From: Kiritimatiellia bacterium
GTDB taxonomy: Bacteria; Verrucomicrobiota; Kiritimatiellia; UBA8416; YA12-FULL-48-11
Direction: 5' to 3'
DNA: 64,000 nucleotides
Assembly: GCA_028716365.1 (NCBI GenBank)
Contig: JAQUPZ010000006.1
Span: forward strand, 186,001 to 250,000
Shown here in pieces: positions 51,925 through 60,844 of the stretch. Under the pieces are notes generated by a model that did not search any database, was not told the DNA's origin, and saw nothing but the letters and a program-made list of their open reading frames with translations. Within the stretch, counting starts at the first letter, position 1, and every line of letters begins with the position of its first letter. The translations under genes and the position numbers were made by a program.

Positions 51925-53749
51925 TTGGGATCCGGAAAGGATTGCGGCGGCAGCCTCAACTCTGGATGAGCGCCTTTCGGGATTGTACCAGCCTGCCACT
52001 GGAGAGAATATTGATGCCGGAACAGCCCTGCATATTCAACGCTGGCGCCAAGTGCTCCGCAACGAGTCCGGTGATTTTCTTGAAAAGCGGCTTCGCTGGA
52101 ACGGACATAGTGTCGAGTCGGCCGCCAATCTGATCGGCCCAGTCACAGCATCAAGAGGCACAAAACTTCCGCGCTGGACATTACGACTTGCAGATGCAAT
52201 CGCGCGCCTGTCGGATGTCCGCAATGCCTGCAACCATGCCAACGGCAAGCCCGCCTTCTCATGTATCAACATACGGGAACCCCTGCCTTTCCAGGAGCTC
52301 TTCATGCCGTTTGTATTGTCATACGCCGATGATGTTCACAAGCAGGTCACCACGGAAGATCCCTCTTTCAGTCGCATATCGGGTGCCGCATGGACAATGC
52401 TGGAGCGCTCGCTGCTGCAGCAGCTCGCCGCAACAGCAAATACATTACTCATGGTAGAATGGCGGAGCCACGCGGGCGACTCGTCCCCCACAGGCGCGGA
52501 CAGTTCGCACTACCAACTGTTTGTCGATCGCATGCTGGCAGGAGAGCTGGTATCGGTATTCGTGAAATTTCCCGTGCTTGCCAGGATTCTCGCAACTGTA
52601 ACCGAGAATCACCTCGAGGCATGTATGGAGTTTGCGCAGCGACTTTCCAAAGACTGGAACAGGCTGAGCAGCGTTTTCAATCACGGGCATGACCATGGAA
52701 TGGTGGAATCCATCCGCGCCGGCCTTTCCGATTACCACTGCGGCGGACGGTCTGTTATGCGGCTTAGGTTCACTTCGGGCGTTGAGTTGATTTACAAACC
52801 ACGCAGCCTCGGGATTGAACATGCGTTCCAGGGACTACTGGACTGGATCAACAGTAAGACTCCAGCGTCACCCGTTTTTCGCACCATTACGGTTTTTGAC
52901 TGTGGTACCCACGGCTGGATGGAATACGTCACCGCCGCACCTCCGGGAAATGCAGGCGAAACACAACTCTACTACCGACGCATGGGCAGGCTCCTTTGCC
53001 TTTTCCACGGGCTGGCCGGCACCGACCTGCACTGCGAGAACATCGTGGCTGCCGGGGAACACCCGGTAATAGTGGACCTCGAAACGCTGTTCCAACCCGA
53101 TGCCGCCGATAAAGAAGATCGGGCAACGCTGCAACGTACCGATTTCCTGCCTCAAAAACTGGCGGGAGCCGCCGGAGGCAACCGTATTGTCAGCGGCCTT
53201 GGCCAATGGGACGGCCGGTACGGTTCGGCTGTGGACACAGCCCACGTCGAATGGATGGCAGGCGGTTTCGAGGAGATGTACCGGTTCCTCGTGAACGTCC
53301 GGCAGGAACTGTTGAGAGAAAGCGGACCGCTATCGGCTTTCCGTAACCATGCCGGCCGCTTCATATTCCGCGCCACGCATGTTTACGCGTACCTGCTACG
53401 GCAATCGCTCGAACCGGACCACCTGGAGAGCGGTACCGCGTGGAGCATTGAGCTGGAATTCCTGTTGCGCAAGGCTCTCCTACGGTTTGAAGACGCTCCA
53501 AAATGGTGGGGTTTCCTGAAGGCCGAGGTTGCGGCCCTGCAACTTCTTGATATCCCGCGCTTCACGGCGCGGATCACATCTGACGGAGTCCAGGTTCAAT
53601 CCGGCCAGCGATTGGACGGTTACCTGGCCGGTTCGGGGTGGGATCGCGCCATGACTGCATTATGGGCACTTGATGAGCAAGACCTGGCCGTACAGCTGAA
53701 CTTGCTGCGAACTTCGTTTCACCCGCCTGCCCTGCGCACGGATTCCTAA
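51902..53749 (+). CDS. Stand-alone LanM-type dehydratase (PoyF-like), no cyclase domain
   Basis: 615 residues matching only the N-terminal dehydratase half (DUF4135) of class II lanthipeptide synthetases. Kinase-like active-site residues are present: LIYKPRSL (Lys299), GTDLHCEN (Asp375, His377, Asn380) and VIVDLETLF (Asp392, Glu394). The protein stops soon after; the zinc-binding LanC cyclase half of about 400 residues is absent and the cores have no Cys. In polytheonamide synthesis PoyF dehydrates Thr1 of the core; both cores here begin with Thr directly after GG. The start overlaps the methyltransferase gene by 23 bases. Confidence 0.9.
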   Translation: MSSHGYTDWDPERIAAAASTLDERLSGLYQPATGENIDAGTALHIQRWRQVLRNESGDFLEKRLRWNGHSVESAANLIGPVTASRGTKLPRWTLRLADAIARLSDVRNACNHANGKPAFSCINIREPLPFQELFMPFVLSYADDVHKQVTTEDPSFSRISGAAWTMLERSLLQQLAATANTLLMVEWRSHAGDSSPTGADSSHYQLFVDRMLAGELVSVFVKFPVLARILATVTENHLEACMEFAQRLSKDWNRLSSVFNHGHDHGMVESIRAGLSDYHCGGRSVMRLRFTSGVELIYKPRSLGIEHAFQGLLDWINSKTPASPVFRTITVFDCGTHGWMEYVTAAPPGNAGETQLYYRRMGRLLCLFHGLAGTDLHCENIVAAGEHPVIVDLETLFQPDAADKEDRATLQRTDFLPQKLAGAAGGNRIVSGLGQWDGRYGSAVDTAHVEWMAGGFEEMYRFLVNVRQELLRESGPLSAFRNHAGRFIFRATHVYAYLLRQSLEPDHLESGTAWSIELEFLLRKALLRFEDAPKWWGFLKAEVAALQLLDIPRFTARITSDGVQVQSGQRLDGYLAGSGWDRAMTALWALDEQDLAVQLNLLRTSFHPPALRTDS

Positions 53750-53790
53750 ATTGACAAACGGGTACCGGAGGAATATACGTAGGAAAAACA

Positions 53791-53818
53791 CATCCGGTCC
53801 ATCCGGATGAGGAGGAGG
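53791..53818 (+). promoter_or_regulatory. Hairpin next to the ribosome binding site of the small membrane protein
   Basis: CATCCGG-TCCAT-CCGGATG (53791-53809) can form a 7-base-pair stem immediately before the AGGAGG (53811-53818) of the gene starting at 53823. It could influence translation or mRNA stability; function is a guess. Confidence 0.4.
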
Positions 53819-53822
53819 AACC

Positions 53823-54350
53823 ATGAGTCCTGAAGCTGGAATCGTTTTCCGGGAAGTACAGCAGTTTCGACAGCCCCTGCTCTGGCTCTTGCTCGGGGGC
53901 ATGACGATGTTCATGCTTGTAATCTTTGGGCTGGGATTTCTCAAATTGAACGCGGCCAACAACAAGCTGGCCTGGCTGCTTTTCATACCGCCGCTGATCA
54001 TGATCGGCGTCTCCCTTATGATGTACACATCAAGGATGGTCACTGAAGTCGGCCAGGACGGACTCACAGTGAAGTTTACTCCCTTCCACAGGTCCGTTCA
54101 GAAAATACCTCTGGAAAATCTGGCTTCGCACGAGGTGGTGAAAATTCAGGCGCTGCGCGAATACGGCGGCTGGGGCATCCGCTACGGCAAGAACAGCAAG
54201 GCATACCTCGTCAGCGGCGAAGAAGGCGTACGACTGACATATGCCGCCGGCAACAACCTGTTCATTGGCTCGCAAAAACCGGCGGAACTCGACTGTGCCA
54301 TTGCAATGCTGAAAGGCGGCGAACAGCCGGCGGGCAATCCGCGGCAATAA
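53823..54350 (+). CDS. Small membrane protein with PH-like domain (possibly DUF6141)
   Basis: 175 residues. Two membrane spans (about 19-41 and 49-68), then a cytoplasmic beta-rich segment (about 75-165) starting VTEVGQDGLTVKFTPFHRSVQKIPLENL and GGWGIRYGKNSKAYLVSGEEGVRL, the pattern of bacterial pleckstrin-homology-like domains. I recall similar proteins as DUF6141 but cannot confirm it. AGGAGG precedes the ATG. It lies between the modification and export genes; a possible role is membrane organisation or self-protection, with no direct evidence. Confidence 0.6.
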   Translation: MSPEAGIVFREVQQFRQPLLWLLLGGMTMFMLVIFGLGFLKLNAANNKLAWLLFIPPLIMIGVSLMMYTSRMVTEVGQDGLTVKFTPFHRSVQKIPLENLASHEVVKIQALREYGGWGIRYGKNSKAYLVSGEEGVRLTYAAGNNLFIGSQKPAELDCAIAMLKGGEQPAGNPRQ

Positions 54351-54386
54351 CGGTCCGGCGGCAGAGTCTTCCGGCTGCTTCCCGGC

Positions 54387-55541
54387 TTAAACAGCATATC
54401 TGCGATAAGCAGCAAGGAGTCGCTCTCCCCCCGCAGAGTCAGCGAGTTCCTCCACGGTAAGGCTTGCAAGGGCAAACAGCCGGGCACACTTCCCGTGCAG
54501 GTCCGGGCCGGAACAACCTATATGCCCGTCGAAATACTCGATATTCCCGGCTGCATTCCGAACCAGTCTGCAAAGAATACGGAAAGCTTCGTCCGAAAGC
54601 GGGGGGTTGCCCCTGTAATTCTCAAGCCTGCCGTCCGGCCGGTATGCGGGAAAATTTTCAAGGCCCAGGAAACGCACGAGCCAGGCCTTGTTGAATTGCC
54701 CTGCAGCTTCGACAATGCCAGCGTAATCGGCTATCAATTCGTCGTGAAGGGCGTTCTTCATCGACCCGAAAACCCGCTCGGTAAAGTAGTGAGCACACTC
54801 ATGGGCCAACCGTATACCCAGGGAGGCCTTCCTCCAGTCTTCTTCAGAAAAGCCAAGCTCTGAGGCAGGCACGTTGCTATACGGGCCGTCACTCAGTATT
54901 ATGAATCTATCCTGGTAAAGCTCTTTCTTTTCCGCAAGGCGGTCGAATTCTTCCGGCCAATCCTGGTCAGCCTGGCTGCCCGCGCCGGCCGCCCATTTAC
55001 GCCGATATTCCGCTATCCTGTCCCAGTTGTTGTACCCGCGCACGGTACAGGCGCCCATCGAATCTGGCACGGGTACCGGCTCGTTCCGAGCTGTCAGCGC
55101 CCTGACAAGCACCACGAAATCATTTCTATTCCGTGCAACCAGGACCGGTATCTCACCGGCAAGGCTCGTTTGGATATCCAGCCTGAGCTGCTCTGGCTGC
55201 TGGAGCACTAGGCCGCCGGCGGACTTGCGCGGCAATATGCCGCGCCTGGTGGCCGCGCGATATGCATCGGAGGAACTTATGCCTTTTTCAATAGGAAACT
55301 GCAACTGGACAAGTCTATCCCGCAGAACGCGGTACAGCCCCCTGTCCGACGTTTCGTCAAGATAGCGTTTCCATGTTTTGATATGCGCTTCGGAAGGAAG
55401 AGGTAAGGCGGCCGGGAACCTGTCGGCCGATGTATCAAATGTAGTACTGTTGTACAGGAGCAGATCCTGCTCTGCCTGAGCGGAAGCGCCAAGCTTTTGA
55501 AGGACTTGCCGTCTGGTATCCATTGCTGATGGTGATTGCAT
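54387..55541 (-). CDS. HExxH zinc metallopeptidase-like protein in the RiPP cluster
   Basis: 384 residues from ATG 55541, which has AAGGGGG a few bases upstream; a GTG at 55565 is less likely. The only leftward gene of the cluster. The motif LAHECAHYF gives H247-E248-x2-H251, and HDELIADYAG (Glu268) 17 residues later can supply the third zinc ligand. No signal peptide, so it is probably cytoplasmic. The N-terminal 200 residues are not recognised. It may remove the leader, trim the core, or degrade unprocessed precursor; polytheonamide clusters instead encode a papain-like (C1) protease as I recall. It converges with the small membrane protein gene. Confidence 0.65.
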   Translation of the reverse strand: MQSPSAMDTRRQVLQKLGASAQAEQDLLLYNSTTFDTSADRFPAALPLPSEAHIKTWKRYLDETSDRGLYRVLRDRLVQLQFPIEKGISSSDAYRAATRRGILPRKSAGGLVLQQPEQLRLDIQTSLAGEIPVLVARNRNDFVVLVRALTARNEPVPVPDSMGACTVRGYNNWDRIAEYRRKWAAGAGSQADQDWPEEFDRLAEKKELYQDRFIILSDGPYSNVPASELGFSEEDWRKASLGIRLAHECAHYFTERVFGSMKNALHDELIADYAGIVEAAGQFNKAWLVRFLGLENFPAYRPDGRLENYRGNPPLSDEAFRILCRLVRNAAGNIEYFDGHIGCSGPDLHGKCARLFALASLTVEELADSAGGERLLAAYRRYAV

Positions 55542-55605
55542 ACCGACCCCCTTCCCGGCTGACACTCTCAGGAATCCGTTCCGGAACCACGCAGGAAAAT
55601 AGGTA

Positions 55606-55633
55606 TTGCCCCTAATCCCTCCTTAACTATAAT
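55606..55633 (+). promoter_or_regulatory. Candidate promoter of the export genes (tolC-like onward)
   Basis: TTGCCC (55606-55611), a 16-base spacer and a consensus -10 box TATAAT (55628-55633), 58 bases before the TolC-family start codon, in the divergent gap upstream of the metallopeptidase gene. Confidence 0.5.
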
Positions 55634-55691
55634 ATTATGGCGTTAGATATTCACGATATATTAACAGCGCAAACAGAGAACGGGCAGCTTT

Positions 55692-57263
55692 ATGCAGTGC
55701 GGCAAAGACCGGCGATTTGTAAGGAATACCAACCCCAAGCATTCCATATTCAACTTCATAATGGTTGCGGCACTTCTCTTCACGGCGCCGCTTGCGAATG
55801 CGGAGGAATATACGCTTCTGGATGCCGTGAGAATCACACTGAAAAATCAACCTTCCATCCTTATCCAGGAACAGCAAAAGGAGGCGGTCGGCGGCCAGCT
55901 TCAGCAGGCTGCGGGGGTATTTGACCCCACGGTGGGGGCCAACATCTCCCGGATAAGCGAGAACACCCCGCTTGCGGCAGTCCAGAGAGATACTTACAAA
56001 ACGGATGAACTCAAGACAACGAAGACATCCTACAGCGTTGAGGGGGCAAAACAGTTCCGGTCGGGAATCTCCATCAAGCCGTCCATTACGGCGACAAGAA
56101 ACGATGATTCCTCCATTTCCACAGATCCGATCGGTAACGGAAGCGTGAGTTTTTCCGTTTCCATCCCCTTGCTCCAGGGCTTGGGTCTTAATACAGCCGC
56201 GGCAACCGAGCTTGCAACCATGGCCGAACTGAAAGCCGCAAGACTTGACGTATATGACCGTGTCGCGAGGGATGTTCTCGATACAGGAACGGCCTACTGG
56301 ACGCTGTTAGCAACACAGCAGCAACTGGAAATAATGAGGGAAAGCGAAACTACCGCCGAAAAAACCGTTGCCGATTATACCAGGCTCGCGGAAGGTGATA
56401 AGTTCCCCTCATCGGATGTTGATCTCTTCAGGGCCAACCTCGCATACATTACCTCGGCCCGGCTTTCGGCGGAACAACAGGCCGTGGCAGCCAGGTACAA
56501 CCTGGCCCTGGCAATGGGCATATTGTCCGCGAACGAAGCATTGGGTTCCGTTTCCGCCAGGAGCACGTTCCCCTTGCCGCAGACCAACGAACCCCATGCG
56601 AGCATGGAGCGTGATCTCTTTAAACTGGCATCAAGGAACCGCTCAGACCTGCAGGCTTCCAGGTACCGCGAGACTTCAGGTGAATTTCTAATTCAGGGCG
56701 CAAGGAACTCGATGAAGCCCAAGCTGGATTTCCTCCTGAGCGGGGGCTACAACGGCCTGTCCGAAGAAAATGACGCCTCCGACTATTACCGTCCGCTTTA
56801 CGACAATCTCGGAGGGTTTAATTCCACCCTGTCGCTCCGTTACCAGTTCCCGGTCGGCAACAACAGTGCAAAGGGTGACCTACGTATAAAGACGGCCCAG
56901 TACAACATTGCCGTCCTGCGGTCAAAAGACCTTGAGAAGAATATCTTTGCGGCGGTCCGGATCGCGGAGAGCGACCTCGAGAAAAGCCGTAAGGACGTAG
57001 CCGTTATGGAGAAGACGGTGAACCTGTTCCAGAAAGTATACGACAATGAGAAAAGGAAGCTGCTCGCTGGAATATCGACCGTTCTTGACGTTATCCAGAC
57101 CGAGGAAAGGCAGCGCGACGCACGAATCAGGCTGATTCTCGCGCGGCAGAAATACGCCGCTGCAATCCTCAGGATACGGTTTGAGACCGGCACGCTGATC
57201 ACCTTTGACAAAGGTTCTGAAAGAATCGATATTGAGCAGCTGGTCAGCGCGCCGGGCTATTAG
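55692..57263 (+). CDS. TolC-family outer membrane efflux protein
   Basis: 523 residues. The long N-terminus ends in a signal peptide (FIMVAALLFTAPLANA, about 22-37). Two TolC-like repeats of long helices and barrel strands follow: YTLLDAVRITLKNQPSILIQEQ near the start, GTAYWTLLATQQQLEIMRES, and in the second half AVRIAESDLEKSRKDVAVMEKTV. It forms the outer-membrane channel of a type I secretion line, here taking the proteusin out of a Gram-negative cell. The Shine-Dalgarno is weak; an internal ATG at 55761 would lose the positive n-region. Confidence 0.88.
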   Translation: MQCGKDRRFVRNTNPKHSIFNFIMVAALLFTAPLANAEEYTLLDAVRITLKNQPSILIQEQQKEAVGGQLQQAAGVFDPTVGANISRISENTPLAAVQRDTYKTDELKTTKTSYSVEGAKQFRSGISIKPSITATRNDDSSISTDPIGNGSVSFSVSIPLLQGLGLNTAAATELATMAELKAARLDVYDRVARDVLDTGTAYWTLLATQQQLEIMRESETTAEKTVADYTRLAEGDKFPSSDVDLFRANLAYITSARLSAEQQAVAARYNLALAMGILSANEALGSVSARSTFPLPQTNEPHASMERDLFKLASRNRSDLQASRYRETSGEFLIQGARNSMKPKLDFLLSGGYNGLSEENDASDYYRPLYDNLGGFNSTLSLRYQFPVGNNSAKGDLRIKTAQYNIAVLRSKDLEKNIFAAVRIAESDLEKSRKDVAVMEKTVNLFQKVYDNEKRKLLAGISTVLDVIQTEERQRDARIRLILARQKYAAAILRIRFETGTLITFDKGSERIDIEQLVSAPGY

Positions 57264-57317
57264 ACGGACATAACAACTGCTGTTGTCGACAACAGCCGGA
57301 AACGAAAAGGTGTAACC

Positions 57318-58589
57318 ATGGCAGAGGGCTTGTTCAGAGAGAAAGCATTAAAAAACCTTTCTGTGGTTGATGACGTCAACATCCTCGTACAGATCACATC
57401 CCCGAAAGGATGGATCGCGCTTGCCGCAGTAGGCGGCCTCCTTGTGTGTGCCCTGGCATGGGGCATATGGGGAAGGATTCCAGTAAGGGTCAACGGCCAG
57501 GGAATACTGATGAAAGCAGACGGCCTTTTCCGGATAATCACCCAGAATCCCGGCAAGGTGCAGAATATTTTCTTCCGCGAGGGTGAATCTGTTCACAATG
57601 GTCAGGTTGTCGCCTTGCTCGAACAGCCCGACCTCGCCGAGAAAGTCAAGAATGCCCGCCTTGCCGTTCTCGATCTCGAAACCAAGTACAACCAGACAAA
57701 GTTTTTCGAAACGGAAAATCTCCGCCTGGGAAAAGAATCCCTGACCCAGCAGCGCTCGATCCAGGAACGATCCATCGTAATACAGCAGAATCTTCAGAAC
57801 ATGCTGGCCAAGCGCCTGGCAGACGAGAAAAAGCTTGCGGATGAAGGGCTGATCACCCGCCAGCAGTGCATCAATACGCAGCAGGAACTGGACAACGCCG
57901 GCCAGGAGATAAGCAACATCAAGAACAAACTCCACCAGCTGGAAATCCAGCAACTCCAGCTGACCAACCAGCAGAAGCAGGAGCTCACCGACCTGGAGAA
58001 CAGGATCAACGAATCAAAACGTGCGCTCTCCGAACTGGAACGTGCGTTCCGGGACGCTTCCCAGGTGATCAGCACTCGCTCCGGAGTCGTCACGGAAGTG
58101 ACAGCCAGCGAAGGGGGCTCGATCGAACGAGGATCACCTCTTATGACAATCGCGCAGACGGGTCGGAATATGGACAACATGAAGGCAGTACTGTATTTCT
58201 CGGCAGCAGACGGCAAAAGAATAAAAACCACGATGAAAATGAAAGTGGCGCCTGCCAGCATCAAACCTGAAGACTACGGGTACATGCTGGGCCTGGTAAC
58301 CCATGTATCCATGTTCCCAGCTTCGCGCCAGGGGATGATGCAGATCTTCGCAAACGACGACATGGTTGCGGCCATGTTTGCCAACGGCCCCCCCATCGAG
58401 GTTCACGCCGAGCTGGTAATGGCCGCAAATACGCCAAGCGGCTTCATGTGGTCGTCAGGGAAAGGCCCGAACACGAAAATTCTTGTGGGAACGATATGCT
58501 CAGGATCCGCAATCGTTGAAGAAAAGAGACCTATAGAACTTGTCATTCCTTATATAAAGAGAAAAGTACTTGGAGTTGGCGAGTCTTGA
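57318..58589 (+). CDS. HlyD-type periplasmic adaptor (NHLM bacteriocin secretion protein)
   Basis: 423 residues. One N-terminal membrane span (about 34-53, IALAAVGGLLVCALAWGIWG) is followed by a lipoyl/barrel half (GKVQNIFFREGESVHNGQVVALLE), a long coiled coil (about 105-240, rich in Gln/Leu/Glu) and the second lipoyl half (TRSGVVTEVTASEGGSIERGSPL). It matches NHLM-type HlyD proteins that pair with NHLP precursors and links the ABC transporters to TolC. AAAGG precedes the ATG; 54 bases after tolC. Confidence 0.88.
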   Translation: MAEGLFREKALKNLSVVDDVNILVQITSPKGWIALAAVGGLLVCALAWGIWGRIPVRVNGQGILMKADGLFRIITQNPGKVQNIFFREGESVHNGQVVALLEQPDLAEKVKNARLAVLDLETKYNQTKFFETENLRLGKESLTQQRSIQERSIVIQQNLQNMLAKRLADEKKLADEGLITRQQCINTQQELDNAGQEISNIKNKLHQLEIQQLQLTNQQKQELTDLENRINESKRALSELERAFRDASQVISTRSGVVTEVTASEGGSIERGSPLMTIAQTGRNMDNMKAVLYFSAADGKRIKTTMKMKVAPASIKPEDYGYMLGLVTHVSMFPASRQGMMQIFANDDMVAAMFANGPPIEVHAELVMAANTPSGFMWSSGKGPNTKILVGTICSGSAIVEEKRPIELVIPYIKRKVLGVGES

Positions 58590-58655
58590 GCGGGGAAGTT
58601 TCATGGATAGACTTTGCCCGGTCAGTTCATCCCGGAACCGCAGTAGCACTGGCAA

Positions 58656-60836
58656 ATGGATAAAAAACAGCACAGGAAATACCAGCGGGTAAGAACGCCT
58701 ACGGTGCTCCAAATGGAGGCCGTGGAATGCGGGGCAGCCGCTCTGGGAATCATTCTCGCCCACTACGGACGCTTTGCACCTCTCGAGGAACTTCGCGCAG
58801 AATGCGGCGTGTCCCGCGACGGGAGCAAGGCCCCGAACATGCTGAAGGCGGCTCGCCGGTACGGCCTGGAAGCCAAAGGCTTCCGGCTAGAGATTGAAGA
58901 ACTGGACAGCATCTCCCTGCCGGTGATCATCTTCTGGAATTTCAATCACTTCCTCGTACTGGAGGGTTTCGGGAGCGGTAACCGGGTGTTCCTGAACGAC
59001 CCGGCTATGGGCCCCAGGGTGGTAACCATGGAGGAATTCGACAATTCCTACACGGGAGTCGTCCTCTCATTCAAGCCCGGCCCCGAATTCAAGAAAGGCG
59101 GGCAGAAACGCAATGTGCTCCGCTCGCTCCTGCAGAGAATCGACGGTTGCCGGAAGGCGCTGGCATACATAGTCCTTGCCGGGCTTTTTCTCGTCATTCC
59201 GGGTCTTGTCATACCCACGTTCTCGCGGATTTTCATAGACAACATCCTGATTCACGGAATGAGAAGCTGGCTCAAGCCGTTGATAGTGGGCATGGTCATC
59301 ACCGCCATTCTGCGCGGCATCCTGGTCTGGCTCCAACAGTATTACATGCTCCGGATGGAGACCAGCATGGCGCTTTCTGGTTCCAGGAATTTCTTCCGGC
59401 ATGTCTTTCGCCTGCCTATCGTCTTCTTCTCGCAACGCTTCGCGGGTGACATCGCATCCCGCGTCATGCTGAACGACAAAATAGCATCCCTGTTTTCCGG
59501 CCAGATCGCGGGAACGCTGATCAGCCTGCCTATGATCCCTTTCTATGCCCTGATAATGTTCCAGTATGACATCAGGCTCACCCTTCTTGGCATTTCCATT
59601 GCCTTGCTGAACATCGTGGCATTCCAGTACGTTGCGCGGAAACGAACCGACCTTAACCAGAGCCTGCAGCAGGAACAGGGAAAGATGCTGGGCGTTTCCA
59701 TGAACGGCCTGCAGATGATAGAGACCCTGAAAGCTTCAGGATCCGAATCGGACTTCTTCGCCCAGTGGTCGGGACAGCAGGCAAAGGTTGTCAACACCAG
59801 CCAGGAACTCGGGTTTTCATCCCAATGGCTTTCAGCAATTCCGCCGCTGCTTCAGATGGCCAACACCGTTGCAATACTGGCGGCTGGAGGATTCCTGGTG
59901 ATGGACGGAGATCTGACCGTAGGCATGCTGGTGGCTTTCCAAAGCCTCATGGCCAGCTTCCTGCAGCCGGTGAACGATCTTGTCGGGCTCGGCAGCACTC
60001 TCCAGGAAACAATGGCGGACATCAACAGGCTTGACGACGTGATACGTTATCCCCAGGACCAGAGAATCATTGAAAGTGAAAATGCCGACCGGCAGCCCGA
60101 CAACCTCGAAACTGCCAAGCTGGCCGGCTACCTGGAGCTGAAGAATATCTCGTTCGGTTACAGCCGACTGGAAGCTCCTCTCATAGAGAACTTTTCCATC
60201 AAACTTACGCCGGGCTCAAGGGTCGCGCTGGTCGGAGCCTCTGGCTCGGGCAAATCCACCATCGCGAAACTTGTTTCCGGACTGTACGAACCGTGGGAAG
60301 GCGAAATTCTCTTTGATAACAAACCCATACACGAAATACCAAGGCACGTCATCAACAACTCGATATCACTTGTCGACCAGGACATCTGCCTGTTTGAAGG
60401 CACCGTCCGTGACAATATCACGATGTGGGATTCCTCGATCCCGGAGTCAGACATGGTCACTGCAGCTGAGGATGCCTGCATACATGACGATATTACCGAG
60501 AGGAATGGGTATTTCAGCGGCCTGGAACAGAACGGACAGAATTTCAGCGGCGGCCAGCGGCAGAGAATGGAGATTGCCCGCGCACTCTCAATAAACCCGA
60601 CCATTCTTGTCATGGACGAGGCCACGAGCTCCCTCGATGCCGAGACCGAGCGCCTCGTGGATGACAACCTGAGGTGCAGAGGCTGCACCTGCCTGATCAT
60701 CGCCCACCGCCTCAGCACCATCCGCGACTGCGACGAAATAATAGTAATGGATCACGGCAAGGTCATGGAACGCGGGACACACGAACAGTTGTTGAATGCC
60801 GGCGGTTTGTACGCCGACCTGATCAAGATAAACTGA
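58656..60836 (+). CDS. NHLM ABC transporter with C39 peptidase domain (leader cleavage and export)
   Basis: 726 residues: C39 bacteriocin peptidase (1-145), six membrane spans (about 165-440) and an ABC ATPase (about 485-726). The peptidase residues are intact: Cys25 in MEAVECGAA, His98 in WNFNHFLVLEG and Asp115 in LNDPAMG. ATPase motifs: VGASGSGKST, FSGGQRQRMEIARA and LVMDEATSSLD. C39 enzymes cut after a double glycine; both precursors end their leaders in VAGG, so this is the expected leader protease during export. Weak ribosome binding site; 66 bases after the HlyD gene. Confidence 0.93.
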   Translation: MDKKQHRKYQRVRTPTVLQMEAVECGAAALGIILAHYGRFAPLEELRAECGVSRDGSKAPNMLKAARRYGLEAKGFRLEIEELDSISLPVIIFWNFNHFLVLEGFGSGNRVFLNDPAMGPRVVTMEEFDNSYTGVVLSFKPGPEFKKGGQKRNVLRSLLQRIDGCRKALAYIVLAGLFLVIPGLVIPTFSRIFIDNILIHGMRSWLKPLIVGMVITAILRGILVWLQQYYMLRMETSMALSGSRNFFRHVFRLPIVFFSQRFAGDIASRVMLNDKIASLFSGQIAGTLISLPMIPFYALIMFQYDIRLTLLGISIALLNIVAFQYVARKRTDLNQSLQQEQGKMLGVSMNGLQMIETLKASGSESDFFAQWSGQQAKVVNTSQELGFSSQWLSAIPPLLQMANTVAILAAGGFLVMDGDLTVGMLVAFQSLMASFLQPVNDLVGLGSTLQETMADINRLDDVIRYPQDQRIIESENADRQPDNLETAKLAGYLELKNISFGYSRLEAPLIENFSIKLTPGSRVALVGASGSGKSTIAKLVSGLYEPWEGEILFDNKPIHEIPRHVINNSISLVDQDICLFEGTVRDNITMWDSSIPESDMVTAAEDACIHDDITERNGYFSGLEQNGQNFSGGQRQRMEIARALSINPTILVMDEATSSLDAETERLVDDNLRCRGCTCLIIAHRLSTIRDCDEIIVMDHGKVMERGTHEQLLNAGGLYADLIKIN

Positions 60837-60844
60837 AAGACAGC

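Noticed and set aside
51902..53749. Lanthipeptide synthetase interpretation
   Set aside because: No cyclase domain and no Cys in either core, so thioether rings are not possible; a dehydratase role in proteusin synthesis fits better.
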